A stretch of DNA of 38,773 nucleotides from Alphaproteobacteria bacterium (GCA_021774915.1 JAJFIO010000136.1:1-38773); one strand, 5' to 3'. Shown: positions 1 to 9,822, counted from the first letter of the stretch. The notes: generated by a model from the sequence alone, not told the origin. Program-made: numbers and translations.

Positions 1-28
1 TCATCAGCAAAAGGTCCGGAGTTAAACG

Positions 29-1243
29 GTGCGCGCAATTTTGGTAGTTCTCGATTCTCTTGGTGTCGGCGCCAGTGATGATGCGGCACGCTTCGGGGAT
101 GAGGGGGCCAATACATTCGGCCATATCCTGTGCGCTTGCGCGGCGGGGAAAGCTGACAAGACGGGTCTGCGAAAAGGCCCGCTCCATATTCCAAATTTAA
201 TGGCTCTTGGGTTGGGACATGCCGCGCAAGAAGCCGCACATGAACCCCTGCCCTTGTCACTACCTGGTAGGGTTACGGCTAAATACGGATTTGCTGCTGA
301 GAAAAGCTGCGGCAAAGACACTCCCAGCGGCCATTGGGAAATGGCGGGCCTGCCGGTAGAGTTTGAATGGCACACATTCCCGAAAACCCGCCCAAGCTTT
401 CCCGATACTCTTACTGAAAGATTGATCGAGAAAGGTCACCTGCCAGGCATAATCGGAAATTGCCATGCATCGGGCACCACGATCATTGAAGAGCTGGGTG
501 CTGAACATATGCTGAGCGGCAAACCTATTTGTTACACGTCAGGTGATTCCGTTCTCCAAATTGCCGCTCACGAAAAAACTTTTGGGCTGGAGCGACTCTA
601 TGAGCTGTGCGCCATCGCGCGGGAAATTGTTGATAATTATAATGTTGGCCGGGTGATCGCCCGGCCTTTCGTCGGCACAGGTCGAGGTGATTTTCAAAGA
701 ACGAACCATCGCAGAGACCTATCGACACCGCCACACGCCCCAACTCTGCTGGACAGATATTGTGAAAGCGGTGGAGAGGTGATCGCGATAGGAAAGATTG
801 ACGATATTTTCGCCCATCGCGGAATCATGAAAACCCTTAAAGCAAATGGAATTGAAGGAACATTCCACTGCCTCATGGATCAGATCAAAACCGCGCCGGA
901 CAACACGCTTATTTTTGCTAATTTTGTTGATTTCGATACCCTGTACGGACACCGCCGGGATGTACCCGGCTACGCAGCCGCATTAGAAACCTTCGATCTG
1001 ATCTTGCCTGAATTCCAAAAACATCTTTGTCCGAATGATATTGCCATATTCACCGCAGATCATGGATGTGATCCCACATGGCCGGGATCCGATCATACCC
1101 GCGAGTTCATTCCCATCCTGGCCTTCGGTGAGAAAGTAACCCCCGGCTCCATCGGTAAACGCGATACCTTCGCCGATATAGGGCAAAGCCTGGCCCAGCA
1201 TTTGAAAATCCCTCCACTACCATTTGGAACGTCTTTTTTGTAA
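29..1243 (+). CDS. deoB: Phosphopentomutase
   Basis: 404 aa ORF with GTG start; alkaline-phosphatase-superfamily metal motifs (VLDSLGVGASDDA, FTADHGCDPTWPGSDHTREFIPIL); directly upstream of deoC. Confidence 0.95.
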   Translation: MRAILVVLDSLGVGASDDAARFGDEGANTFGHILCACAAGKADKTGLRKGPLHIPNLMALGLGHAAQEAAHEPLPLSLPGRVTAKYGFAAEKSCGKDTPSGHWEMAGLPVEFEWHTFPKTRPSFPDTLTERLIEKGHLPGIIGNCHASGTTIIEELGAEHMLSGKPICYTSGDSVLQIAAHEKTFGLERLYELCAIAREIVDNYNVGRVIARPFVGTGRGDFQRTNHRRDLSTPPHAPTLLDRYCESGGEVIAIGKIDDIFAHRGIMKTLKANGIEGTFHCLMDQIKTAPDNTLIFANFVDFDTLYGHRRDVPGYAAALETFDLILPEFQKHLCPNDIAIFTADHGCDPTWPGSDHTREFIPILAFGEKVTPGSIGKRDTFADIGQSLAQHLKIPPLPFGTSFL

Positions 1244-1275
1244 TCTGAATTCAACCTAGGAAACGCTAAAGCCCC

Positions 1276-2283
1276 GTGACCCAGACAAAAGTCACAAACA
1301 TTAAGAGCCTCATCAACCCTGACGGCGTGGCCGATTCGCAGCGCAATCGCGGAACGCCCTTCCATGCCAGCTGGGTGGATGAAATTCGTATCAACCGATC
1401 CGCTGTGGAGCGCCGCGTCTCAACGCTTAATGCGCGCCGGACCGTCAAGAAAGAGTGGCAAGCCGCATGGCTCCTGAAAGCTATTTCCTGCATTGATCTC
1501 ACCACATTGTCGGGCGATGACACGGAAGGTCGCGTGCGTCGTCTGTGCGCCAAAGCGCGGGCTCCGGTGCGCAGCGATCTTCTGCGCGCACTGGGCGCCG
1601 ATCAGCTCGGCCTGACAACGGGCGCGGTCTGCGTTTATCACGCCATGGTACCCACCGCTGTCAATGCGTTGCAGGGAAGTTCTATTCCTGTGGCGGCCGT
1701 TTCCACCGGGTTCCCTGCGGGTCTGTCGCCTTTTGAAACCCGGCTGGCAGAAATCAAAGCCTCCGTAGAGGCGGGCGCCGCAGAAATTGATATTGTCATC
1801 AGCCGCCGACATGTGCTCACCGGTAATTGGCATGCCCTTTATGATGAAGTGCGCGCCTTTCGAGCCGCCTGCGGCAGCGCTCATCTTAAAACTATCCTTG
1901 CAACAGGAGAATTGGGCTCAATCACCAAGGTCGGAAAAGCTTCTCTTGTGTGTATGATGGCAGGCGCTGATTTTATCAAAACTTCCACCGGCATGGAATC
2001 TGTCAATGCGACCTTGCCTGTCTCTCTGGTGATGATGCGCATGATACGCAACTATTATGAACGGACGGGACAAAAAGTGGGATTCAAACCAGCGGGCGGG
2101 ATCAACACGGCCAAAATTGCTCTTCACTATCTCATGATGGTCAAAGAAGAACTGGGCGATGACTGGCTCGGGCCTCATCTTTTTCGTTTCGGCGCCTCGC
2201 GTCTTTTGGGCGATATTGAGAGACAATTAGAGCATTTCGTGACGGGCCGTTATTCAGCGGCAAACCGGCACCCGATGGGTTGA
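1276..2283 (+). CDS. deoC: Deoxyribose-phosphate aldolase
   Basis: 335 aa; DeoC motifs (EIDIVISR, LKTILATGELG, DFIKTSTGM, KPAGGI) including the Schiff-base Lys region. Confidence 0.95.
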   Translation: MTQTKVTNIKSLINPDGVADSQRNRGTPFHASWVDEIRINRSAVERRVSTLNARRTVKKEWQAAWLLKAISCIDLTTLSGDDTEGRVRRLCAKARAPVRSDLLRALGADQLGLTTGAVCVYHAMVPTAVNALQGSSIPVAAVSTGFPAGLSPFETRLAEIKASVEAGAAEIDIVISRRHVLTGNWHALYDEVRAFRAACGSAHLKTILATGELGSITKVGKASLVCMMAGADFIKTSTGMESVNATLPVSLVMMRMIRNYYERTGQKVGFKPAGGINTAKIALHYLMMVKEELGDDWLGPHLFRFGASRLLGDIERQLEHFVTGRYSAANRHPMG

Positions 2284-4679
2284 AAAAACTGATGACACAC
2301 GTGGCAGAAATTTATCAGAAGATGTCCTACGGACCTGCACCTGAGCAGGCCGATTATGTGCTGGACTGGCTGGCCCAACACGGGGAAGGTTTTGGGTTTT
2401 TTATCGGCGGGAAATGGGTCAAGCCCCTCAAACCAGCCCAGACCTTGGACAGTTTCAATCCGGCCACTGGAGAAAAGCTGGCCGCGATTTCCATAGCCGG
2501 CCTTGATGATGTCGATGCCGCGGTAACCGCCGCCGGGCAAGCCTACGCAACATGGTCGCGCGCACCGGGGCACGAACGGGCCCGCGTTCTTTATGCCTTG
2601 GCGCGACTCATCCAAAAAAACAGCCGGTTTTTAGCCGTGCTCGAAACCCTCGATAACGGCAAACCGATCCGAGAGACACGTGACATTGATGTGCCTTTGG
2701 CCGCACGTCATTTTTATCACCATGCCGGATGGGCGCAATTGCTGGCTGAAGAATTTCCCAAGCATCAATCGCTAGGCGTTGTCGGCCAAGTCATCCCCTG
2801 GAATTTTCCGTTCCTCATGCTGGCCTGGAAAATAGCGCCCGCCATTGCCGCAGGAAATTGCGTGGTGTTGAAGCCTGCCGAATACACCAGCCTCACGGCA
2901 CTTTATTTTGCCGAATTGGCCCATGAGGCGGGCGTCCCGCCTGGGGTCATCAACATCATCACCGGCGCTGGGCAAACCGGGGCCTGGCTGACCGAGCACG
3001 ACGACGTGGCCAAGGTGGCCTTTACCGGCTCCACGGAAGTCGGTCGCATCATTCGTGAAAAGACGGCGGGGTCGGGCAAAAAACTCACCCTTGAACTGGG
3101 CGGTAAATCGCCCTTCATCATTTTTGAAGATGCGGATCTCGACAGCGCCGTCGAAGGCCTGGTCGACGCCATCTGGTTTAATCAGGGCGAGGTGTGCTGT
3201 GCAGGTTCACGCCTGCTGGTGGAAGAAAGCATTGCCGACCGGCTGGTGAAAAAGATCAAAGCGCGGCTTGAAAAATTCCGGCTTGGCGATCCTCTGGATA
3301 AAGCCATCGATATGGGCGCCATCGTGGATCCGGTTCAGCTTGAGAGCATCCGGAACCTCGTGAGCATGAGCGCGAGGGAAGGCGCTGAAATCTGGCAACC
3401 CAGCATCCCCTGCCCGGACACGGGTTCATTTTATCTGCCAACTCTCATTACTAATGTCGCCCCCAGCAACACAGCGGTTACGCAAGAAATTTTCGGCCCC
3501 GTCCTCACCATTATGTCCTTCAGGACGCTGCAAGAAGCCGCCTTGCTGGCCAATAATACACGCTACGGTTTGGCCGCCTCTGTCTGGTCGGAAAATATCA
3601 ACCGTGCCTTGGAAGTGGCCGGACAAATTAAAGCGGGCGTTGTTTGGGTCAACACCACCAACCAGTTTGATGCCGCATGCGGCTTTGGCGGCTACCGGGA
3701 ATCAGGCTTTGGGCGTGAGGGTGGACGCGAGGGGATGTTCGAATATTTGAAACTGAAAGATGAATGGTTGCCCGAAGGTAAGGCAGTCCTTCCCACACCA
3801 ACACCTTCCCCCGCATCGGAAAATTCAGTGCGCGGCATTGATCGCACGCACAAGCATTATATCGGCGGCAAACAAACGCGCGCCGATGGTGGCAACACGA
3901 GTTTGGTAACAACCCAGGAAGGCCGTGAGGCTGAGCGCGTCAGCAAAGGCAACCGCAAGGATATACGCGATGCCGTCGAGGCCGCGTTTAATGCCGCCTT
4001 CTGGGCATCAACAACCGCCCACACCCGCGCGCAAATTCTCTATTACATGGCGGAGAATTTAAACATTCGGGCGGGCGAATTTCAAAATTGGCTAAAAGAC
4101 CTCACGGGCGCTTCACCCAAAATGGCGAAAAAAGAAGTGGGCTGCGCGATCTCCCGGCTTTTCAGCGCCGCCGCCTGGGCCGACAAATATGATGGTCTGG
4201 TGCACGCCCCGCCGATTAGGAATATATCATTGGCTGTCAATGAACCTCTGGGCGTCTTAGGGATTGTCTGCCCGGACAGCTTTGCGTTCCTCTCTTTCAT
4301 TTCCCTGCTTGCCCCCGCCATGGCCATGGGTAATCGGAGCGTGATTGTGCCCTCTCAGCGCTATCCCCTTCTCGCCACAGATTTTTATCAGATTCTCGAA
4401 ACGTCGGACGTTCCCGGCGGGGTCGTCAATATTGTCACCGGAGACCGGGATGAATTGGCCTGCGTGCTCGCGGGGCACGCCCAAGTGGATGGGCTTTGGT
4501 ATCACGGGTCGGCTGAGGGAAGTCGTGCGGTTGAACAATTATCCACTTCAAATTTAAAGCGTACGTGGGTCAATGATGGCAAGGCCCGCGATTGGATGGA
4601 CCCGGCAAAAGGCGAAGGACGCCAGTTCCTCCGCGAAGCAACCCAAGTTAAAAATATCTGGTTGCCGTATCAGGATTAA
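2280..4679 (+). CDS. Two-domain aldehyde dehydrogenase (ALDH16-like): N-terminal catalytic ALDH domain plus C-terminal truncated ALDH-like domain
   Basis: 799 aa; N-terminal half has PWNFP, GSTEVG, ELGGKSP and NQGEVCCAGSR (catalytic Cys). C-terminal ~270 aa resembles the ALDH coenzyme-binding half but lacks an ELGGK/Cys block. ATG at 2292 is an alternative start. Confidence 0.88.
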   Translation: MKKLMTHVAEIYQKMSYGPAPEQADYVLDWLAQHGEGFGFFIGGKWVKPLKPAQTLDSFNPATGEKLAAISIAGLDDVDAAVTAAGQAYATWSRAPGHERARVLYALARLIQKNSRFLAVLETLDNGKPIRETRDIDVPLAARHFYHHAGWAQLLAEEFPKHQSLGVVGQVIPWNFPFLMLAWKIAPAIAAGNCVVLKPAEYTSLTALYFAELAHEAGVPPGVINIITGAGQTGAWLTEHDDVAKVAFTGSTEVGRIIREKTAGSGKKLTLELGGKSPFIIFEDADLDSAVEGLVDAIWFNQGEVCCAGSRLLVEESIADRLVKKIKARLEKFRLGDPLDKAIDMGAIVDPVQLESIRNLVSMSAREGAEIWQPSIPCPDTGSFYLPTLITNVAPSNTAVTQEIFGPVLTIMSFRTLQEAALLANNTRYGLAASVWSENINRALEVAGQIKAGVVWVNTTNQFDAACGFGGYRESGFGREGGREGMFEYLKLKDEWLPEGKAVLPTPTPSPASENSVRGIDRTHKHYIGGKQTRADGGNTSLVTTQEGREAERVSKGNRKDIRDAVEAAFNAAFWASTTAHTRAQILYYMAENLNIRAGEFQNWLKDLTGASPKMAKKEVGCAISRLFSAAAWADKYDGLVHAPPIRNISLAVNEPLGVLGIVCPDSFAFLSFISLLAPAMAMGNRSVIVPSQRYPLLATDFYQILETSDVPGGVVNIVTGDRDELACVLAGHAQVDGLWYHGSAEGSRAVEQLSTSNLKRTWVNDGKARDWMDPAKGEGRQFLREATQVKNIWLPYQD

Positions 4680-4697
4680 AATGGGGGGAATGATTCT

Positions 4698-5930
4698 TTG
4701 AGGATTGAATATTTTGGCGTCGCGGCGCTTTTATTGATCGCTTTCCTGTTTTCAGAAAACAAGCGCTCGATAAACATCAGAATCGTCGCAAGTGCCTTTG
4801 CCTTGCAGGCTGGCATTGCGTTTTTTGTCTTGCGCACATCCCTCGGCAAACAAGTCCTGACCACGGTCGCCATGGGTGTTCAGGCTATTATGAATCACGC
4901 CAATACGGGGATTGAATTTCTATTTGGAGATTTAAGCGGCCAAAGTCTCGGGTTTATTTTCGCCATCAAAGTCTTGCCCGTCATTATCTTCGTTTCGTCT
5001 CTCATGGCGACTCTCTATTATTTGCGCATCATGCAATATGTGGTGCTTTTTTTTGGAGGCGCCTTACAAAAAATCATTGGAACAAGCCGGGTTGAATCGC
5101 TTTGTGCGGCGGCTAATATTTTTGTCGGACCGATCGAAGCCCCGCTCGTTGTGCGCCCCTATCTGGATGAACTCAACCGGGCGCAGATGTTCACCGTTAT
5201 GGCGGTCGGGCTTTCCTCCGTTGCCGGCGCCATCATGTTGGGCTATGCTAGCATTGGTATCCGTCTGGATTATCTTGTCGCCGCCGCTTTCATGTCCGCC
5301 CCGGGCGGCCTGCTTATGGCGAAAATGATTATCCCGGAAACAAAAGAAGAGTTCAAAAAATCCCAGAGCATGGATGCCCTGAACGTCAGCTCGTTCGATG
5401 CAGAGCACAGGCCTGTAAACGTAATCGAAGCGGCGGCCGATGGCGCTATCTCCGGTGTGATACTAGCCGCCAACATCGGCGGCATGTTAATCGCTTTTGT
5501 CGCCCTTATCTCTTTGCTGAACGGCTTGTTTTCATTTTTGGGAGGCTTTGTCGGCCTGCCTGAGCTTACCTTGGATTATATTCTCGGTCTCATTTTCTCT
5601 CCACTGATGCTGCTTTTAGGGATCCCCTGGGACGAAGCCATCGCTGCAGGAAACCTGGTGGGGCAGAAAACCATCCTCAATGAATTTATCGCTTTTGTGA
5701 ATTTAGCGGCCATCAAAGATACTTTGAGTGAACACACACAAGCCGTGCTCACCTTTGCCCTGTGCGGCTTTGCCAATCTGAATGCCCTTGCCATTGTTTT
5801 TGGGGGCCTTGGCGCGATGATTCCTGCACGCAAGTCTGAAATTGCACAGCTCGGCATGAAAGCCGTTCTTGCGGCTGGACTATCGAATTTAATGAGTGCC
5901 GCGCTGGCGGGTTTATGGCTAGCGGTATGA
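4698..5930 (+). CDS. Concentrative nucleoside transporter family (NupC-type) permease
   Basis: 410 aa hydrophobic protein; CNT motifs (FVGPIEAPLVVRPYL, GNLVGQKTILNEFIAF, LCGFANLNALAIVFGGLGAMIPARKSEIAQLGMKAVLAA). Confidence 0.93.
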   Translation: MRIEYFGVAALLLIAFLFSENKRSINIRIVASAFALQAGIAFFVLRTSLGKQVLTTVAMGVQAIMNHANTGIEFLFGDLSGQSLGFIFAIKVLPVIIFVSSLMATLYYLRIMQYVVLFFGGALQKIIGTSRVESLCAAANIFVGPIEAPLVVRPYLDELNRAQMFTVMAVGLSSVAGAIMLGYASIGIRLDYLVAAAFMSAPGGLLMAKMIIPETKEEFKKSQSMDALNVSSFDAEHRPVNVIEAAADGAISGVILAANIGGMLIAFVALISLLNGLFSFLGGFVGLPELTLDYILGLIFSPLMLLLGIPWDEAIAAGNLVGQKTILNEFIAFVNLAAIKDTLSEHTQAVLTFALCGFANLNALAIVFGGLGAMIPARKSEIAQLGMKAVLAAGLSNLMSAALAGLWLAV

Positions 5931-5965
5931 TAGACTTAACCACAATGTATGCATGAGAGGGTTCA

Positions 5966-7450
5966 TTGAAAAAATCGACCGCCGTTGAAACAGATTTGAG
6001 CTGTGTCCCGGCCACAGAATTACAGCCGTGCGCCAGCGCACAAAGCGCTTTTGATCGCATCGCGTTGCTCTATAAACAAGAACTAGCGGCGATGAAAACA
6101 CGCTTTAAATCCTATGCTAGCGATAAGCTCCAACCGGGAAACGAAATGCCGGTTTACCCTTATCTTTGTGCAGATATAAAAGCAGAAGCGGCTTCCGCCC
6201 TCCCCTCCAGCAGCCTGGCTTTTGGCAAAATATCTTCGCCCGGCCTCTATGGAACCACACTCACCGCTCCGCGTCTTCTTGAAGATTATCTCATCGAACA
6301 GATGGACCTGCTGATTAAAAACTATAATGCAAAATTATATGTCGGCCGAAGCCGCGTCACGATCCCGCTTTCCTTTGCATTGGAACGCGCAGAATCACAG
6401 CTCTCAAACGATCAAAGACGGCAGCTTCAGCAATATTTTAAAATGCCGAATCTGGCGGCGACAAATGATCATCTTGTTGATAAGTTCCACACGGACAATC
6501 CGGGAGAGCCCTCGCCCCTTTCTCTCTTTACCGCTGAACGGATTGATTATTCCCTCCACCGTCTGCGTCACTACACGGCAACCGAACCTTCCTATTTTCA
6601 ACGCTTTGTTATTTTTACGAATTACCAAAGATATGTGGATGAGTTTCTTGCCTTTGGCAAAAAGGAGATTCAGGCGGGCAATTACGATATATTCGTTGAA
6701 CCTGGAAACAGGGTGACCAAAAAGACTCAAGCCCCCTCCATCGGGGTTTTAGCAAAAATGCCGCAAATGCCTGCTTATCATCTGGTCCGGGAAGACAAAA
6801 CGGGCATTACATTAGTCAATATCGGCGTGGGGCCGTCAAATGCCAAAACCGCAACAGATCATATCGCCGTTTTGCGCCCCCATGTCTGGCTGATGGTTGG
6901 GCATTGCGGCGGCCTGCGTAGCTCTCAGCGTCTAGGCGATTATGTCCTCGCCCATGCCTACTTGCGCGATGATCATGTCCTGGACCGGGCCTTGCCCGTC
7001 GAAATCCCGCTGCCGACCATTGCCGAAGTACAATTAGCGCTGGCGCACGCGGTGAGGGAAGTGACGGACCTGGAAGGCTCTGTTATCAAATATCGTTTGC
7101 GCACCGGTACCATTGTCACCACGGATGACCGCAATTGGGAGCTGCGCTACGACGAACTGGCTCTGCGGTTCGACCAATCGCGCGCCATTGGCATTGATAT
7201 GGAATCGGCCACTATTGCCGCAAACGGCTATCGGTTCCGAGTTCCCTATGGGACGCTGCTCTGCGTCTCCGATCGCCCTTTGCACGGTGAGATCAAACTC
7301 CCCGGCATGGCCGATGCGTTTTACGAGGAAAGCGTGAGCCAGCACTTTCAGATCGGGATTAGGGCCCTTGAGCTTTTGCGTGATGAAGCCCTGGCGGGAA
7401 CCCTTCACTCACGTAAATTGCGCAGCTTCAATGAACCGGCCTTCCGATAA
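5966..7450 (+). CDS. amn: AMP nucleosidase
   Basis: 494 aa; C-terminal nucleoside-phosphorylase-like fold (VNIGVGPSNAKTATDHIAVLRPHVWLMVGHCGGLR, GIDMESATIAANGYRFRVPYGTLLCVSDRPLHGE) and AMN N-terminal domain. Confidence 0.93.
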   Translation: MKKSTAVETDLSCVPATELQPCASAQSAFDRIALLYKQELAAMKTRFKSYASDKLQPGNEMPVYPYLCADIKAEAASALPSSSLAFGKISSPGLYGTTLTAPRLLEDYLIEQMDLLIKNYNAKLYVGRSRVTIPLSFALERAESQLSNDQRRQLQQYFKMPNLAATNDHLVDKFHTDNPGEPSPLSLFTAERIDYSLHRLRHYTATEPSYFQRFVIFTNYQRYVDEFLAFGKKEIQAGNYDIFVEPGNRVTKKTQAPSIGVLAKMPQMPAYHLVREDKTGITLVNIGVGPSNAKTATDHIAVLRPHVWLMVGHCGGLRSSQRLGDYVLAHAYLRDDHVLDRALPVEIPLPTIAEVQLALAHAVREVTDLEGSVIKYRLRTGTIVTTDDRNWELRYDELALRFDQSRAIGIDMESATIAANGYRFRVPYGTLLCVSDRPLHGEIKLPGMADAFYEESVSQHFQIGIRALELLRDEALAGTLHSRKLRSFNEPAFR

Positions 7451-7470
7451 TTTCTATGTAGAGCGGCCGT

Positions 7471-8049
7471 TTACAGGGTATCTTGAGTGATCCACTTTGC
7501 CGTTCGCGGCGGCACATATGTCTCGAAAGCGCTGAGAAGAACCTCAGGGTCCTGCTCAACAATCAACATGTCACGGTGCATGGGACGCAAAAACTTTTCA
7601 TCGCGCACCATGTTGAGAAACTCAACGAGCTTGTCGTAAAAACCTTCCACATTCAGAAGCGCACATGGTTTTGGATGCACACCCAATTGCGCCCATGTCC
7701 ACACTTCGAATATTTCTTCCAGCGTTCCGATCCCTCCGGGCAAGGCAACAAATGCGTCCGAAAGCGACGCCATAAGTGCCTTGCGTTCATGCATGGTCCC
7801 AACAATCCTGAGATCGCTCAGCGTCGCGTGCGCAACCTCAACATCAGCTAAAGCTTTAGGGATCACGCCAATCACCTCGCCGCCTGCCGTAATGGCCGCA
7901 TCCGCCACCGCCCCCATCAGACCTATCGAGGCGCCTCCGTAAACCACGCCGATATTTTTTTCAGCCAGCAATGTACCGAAGCGACCCGCGATCTCAAGGT
8001 AAGATCCGTTGCGGCCATCGCTTGACCCACAAAAAACACAAATCCTCAT
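7471..8049 (-). CDS. LOG family protein (TIGR00730; nucleoside 5'-monophosphate phosphoribohydrolase family)
   Basis: MRICVFCGSSDGRNGSYLEIA plus PGGIGTLEEIFEVWTWAQLGVHPKP; start chosen at ATG 8049 (GAGG upstream) rather than the longer 8160 ORF, which would overlap the upstream gene. Confidence 0.9.
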   Translation of the reverse strand: MRICVFCGSSDGRNGSYLEIAGRFGTLLAEKNIGVVYGGASIGLMGAVADAAITAGGEVIGVIPKALADVEVAHATLSDLRIVGTMHERKALMASLSDAFVALPGGIGTLEEIFEVWTWAQLGVHPKPCALLNVEGFYDKLVEFLNMVRDEKFLRPMHRDMLIVEQDPEVLLSAFETYVPPRTAKWITQDTL

Positions 8050-8077
8050 AGATTGCCTCATATCAATAGGGGAGATC

Positions 8078-8728
8078 TTAAAAGCGCCCGACCGTATCGC
8101 AAAAACGAATAAGTTTTTGTTGATCCAAATGTCCTGCTGTCCGCAAGCCGGAGCACACATCTACCCCGAACGGGCGAATGATGTCTATCGCTTCATCAAC
8201 ATTATCAGGTGTTAAACCGCCCGCCAGATAGACCGGGCAGTCCACCGCCTCAACGATCTGCCGACTGATCTGCCAATCATGTGTGCGGCCGGTGCCGCCA
8301 AGTTGCTTGACGGCCAGTCCTGGATTGCCTGAATCAAGCAAGATGGCATCGGCAGTGCCTGCACAGTGGCGCGCTTCGTCAATCGAATGCTCATGCATCA
8401 CATGGATCACCTGAACAATTTTGACATTGGGGAGACTTTGTCTAATTTTCTCATGGGCACCTTGCTCGACAGCATCAACAAGCTGCACGGTGTTCGTCCC
8501 GCACGCCTTGATGTGCTGAATAATATCATCAGCTTCTCTCCTGCAAGTCAGCAGGAAAGTTCCAACACCAGGGGGGCAATGTGATGCGATCTGACTGATC
8601 CGCGCATCATCAATTGCACCAGGACCACTTGGCATCTCGGAGACCAGCCCTAAGGCTGTCACACCAGCGGCAACGGCTATCGATGCTTCTTCCGGGGAAG
8701 ATATGCAGCAAACTTTTATGCGCACCAT
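8078..8728 (-). CDS. Phosphoribosylanthranilate isomerase (TrpF)-like protein, divergent paralog
   Basis: 216 aa TIM barrel; KVCCI, ILLDSGNPG...GGTGRTHDW, LAGGLTPDNV and FGVDVCSGL match TrpF, but the N-terminal substrate loop differs. Confidence 0.8.
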   Translation of the reverse strand: MVRIKVCCISSPEEASIAVAAGVTALGLVSEMPSGPGAIDDARISQIASHCPPGVGTFLLTCRREADDIIQHIKACGTNTVQLVDAVEQGAHEKIRQSLPNVKIVQVIHVMHEHSIDEARHCAGTADAILLDSGNPGLAVKQLGGTGRTHDWQISRQIVEAVDCPVYLAGGLTPDNVDEAIDIIRPFGVDVCSGLRTAGHLDQQKLIRFCDTVGRF

Positions 8729-8743
8729 GGGTGGCGAGTCCCT

Positions 8744-9775
8744 CTAGTTAAATCTTTCGGCATAGCGGTCAATCGCGGACATGTGTTCGCACTTATCCTT
8801 ATCGTTCAAAAAAGATCCGGCAAAACTATTCTTGGCCAAGGTCACCAATTGAGCGCGACCAAGAGACAAGGCTTGCGCAACCGCCAGGTAATTATCGTTG
8901 ATATAGCCACCAAAATAAGCAGGGTCATCCGAGTTAATCGTGGCGCACAAGCCAAGATCCAGCATCCGGCGCAAAGGGTGATCGCCCAAGTTTTTCACGA
9001 CGCAGAGTTTCAAGTTGGACAGAGGACAAACCGTCAAGGTTATCTGCTCCCGGACAAGCCGCGCCGTCAATGCCTCATCCTCCAAAGCCCGGTTGCCATG
9101 ATCAATGCGGTCAACATGAAGAATATCGAGCGCATCCCAAACATAAGCGGCCGGTCCCTCCTCCCCCGCATGAGCCACGAGGCGTAAACCCTTATCTTTT
9201 GCCGCTTTAAAAACTTTTTCAAATTTAGCTGGAGGATTTCCCATTTCAGACGAATCAAGACCAACACCACCAAAAAACTCCAGATACGGCTCCGCACTTT
9301 CCAGCATTTCAAAAGCAGCCTCTTCAGAAAGGTGCCGCAGGAAACAAGGTATAAGTTTGGAAGTTATCCCCAGATCACCTTGCGCTTTCTTAAGCGCCCC
9401 GGTGATCCCCCCGATGACTGAACCAAAATCAATACCCCGGTCGGTATGTGTCTGCGGATCAAAAAATACTTCCACATGAGCCACGCTATCGCGATGAACG
9501 CGTTTCATATAGGCCATCGTCAGATCAAAAAAATCCTGCTCGGAGACCAACACGTTGGCGCCCTGATAATAGATGTCGAGAAAATCCTGAAGGTTACCGA
9601 AGTTATAGGCGGCGCTAATTTCTTCGACGTCGGCGAACGGAATGTCAACTTGGTTTCTCTTGGCCAAGGCAAACATCAACTCAGGCTCCAAGCTGCCTTC
9701 CAGATGGAGATGCAACTCGGCTTTCGGCAGACCTGAAATGAAGGTTCTTAGATCGTCCATGGCATTCCTCGTCAA
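8744..9775 (-). CDS. Adenosine/adenine deaminase family, adenine deaminase-type
   Basis: 343 aa; LPKAELHLHLEGSLEPEL, HAGEEGPAAYVWDALDILHVDRIDHGN, CPLSNLKLCVV and INSDDPAYFGGYINDNY, typical of the bacterial/fungal adenine deaminase subgroup. Confidence 0.87.
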   Translation of the reverse strand: MTRNAMDDLRTFISGLPKAELHLHLEGSLEPELMFALAKRNQVDIPFADVEEISAAYNFGNLQDFLDIYYQGANVLVSEQDFFDLTMAYMKRVHRDSVAHVEVFFDPQTHTDRGIDFGSVIGGITGALKKAQGDLGITSKLIPCFLRHLSEEAAFEMLESAEPYLEFFGGVGLDSSEMGNPPAKFEKVFKAAKDKGLRLVAHAGEEGPAAYVWDALDILHVDRIDHGNRALEDEALTARLVREQITLTVCPLSNLKLCVVKNLGDHPLRRMLDLGLCATINSDDPAYFGGYINDNYLAVAQALSLGRAQLVTLAKNSFAGSFLNDKDKCEHMSAIDRYAERFN

Positions 9776-9790
9776 AACTGATGGCTCATT

Positions 9791-9822
9791 ATAAAAAGGC
9801 CCGGCATTGAGTGCCGGGCCTT
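9791..9822 (-). terminator. Rho-independent terminator for the TonB-dependent receptor gene
   Basis: Perfect 11-bp stem AAGGCCCGGCA-TTGAG-TGCCGGGCCTT (9796-9822); on the minus strand it is followed by TTTTTATAAT, 44 bp past the receptor stop. Confidence 0.88.

Noticed and set aside
3780-4679. ALDH gene as a frameshifted or degenerate second ALDH pseudogene
   Set aside because: Reading frame is intact and continuous for 799 aa, and a Cys-less second domain is a known arrangement in ALDH16-like proteins
8050-8160. N-terminal extension of the LOG ORF (MCAPACGQQDIW...)
   Set aside because: It overlaps the end of the upstream TrpF-like gene; the conserved start MRICVFCGSS with GAGG upstream is far more likely
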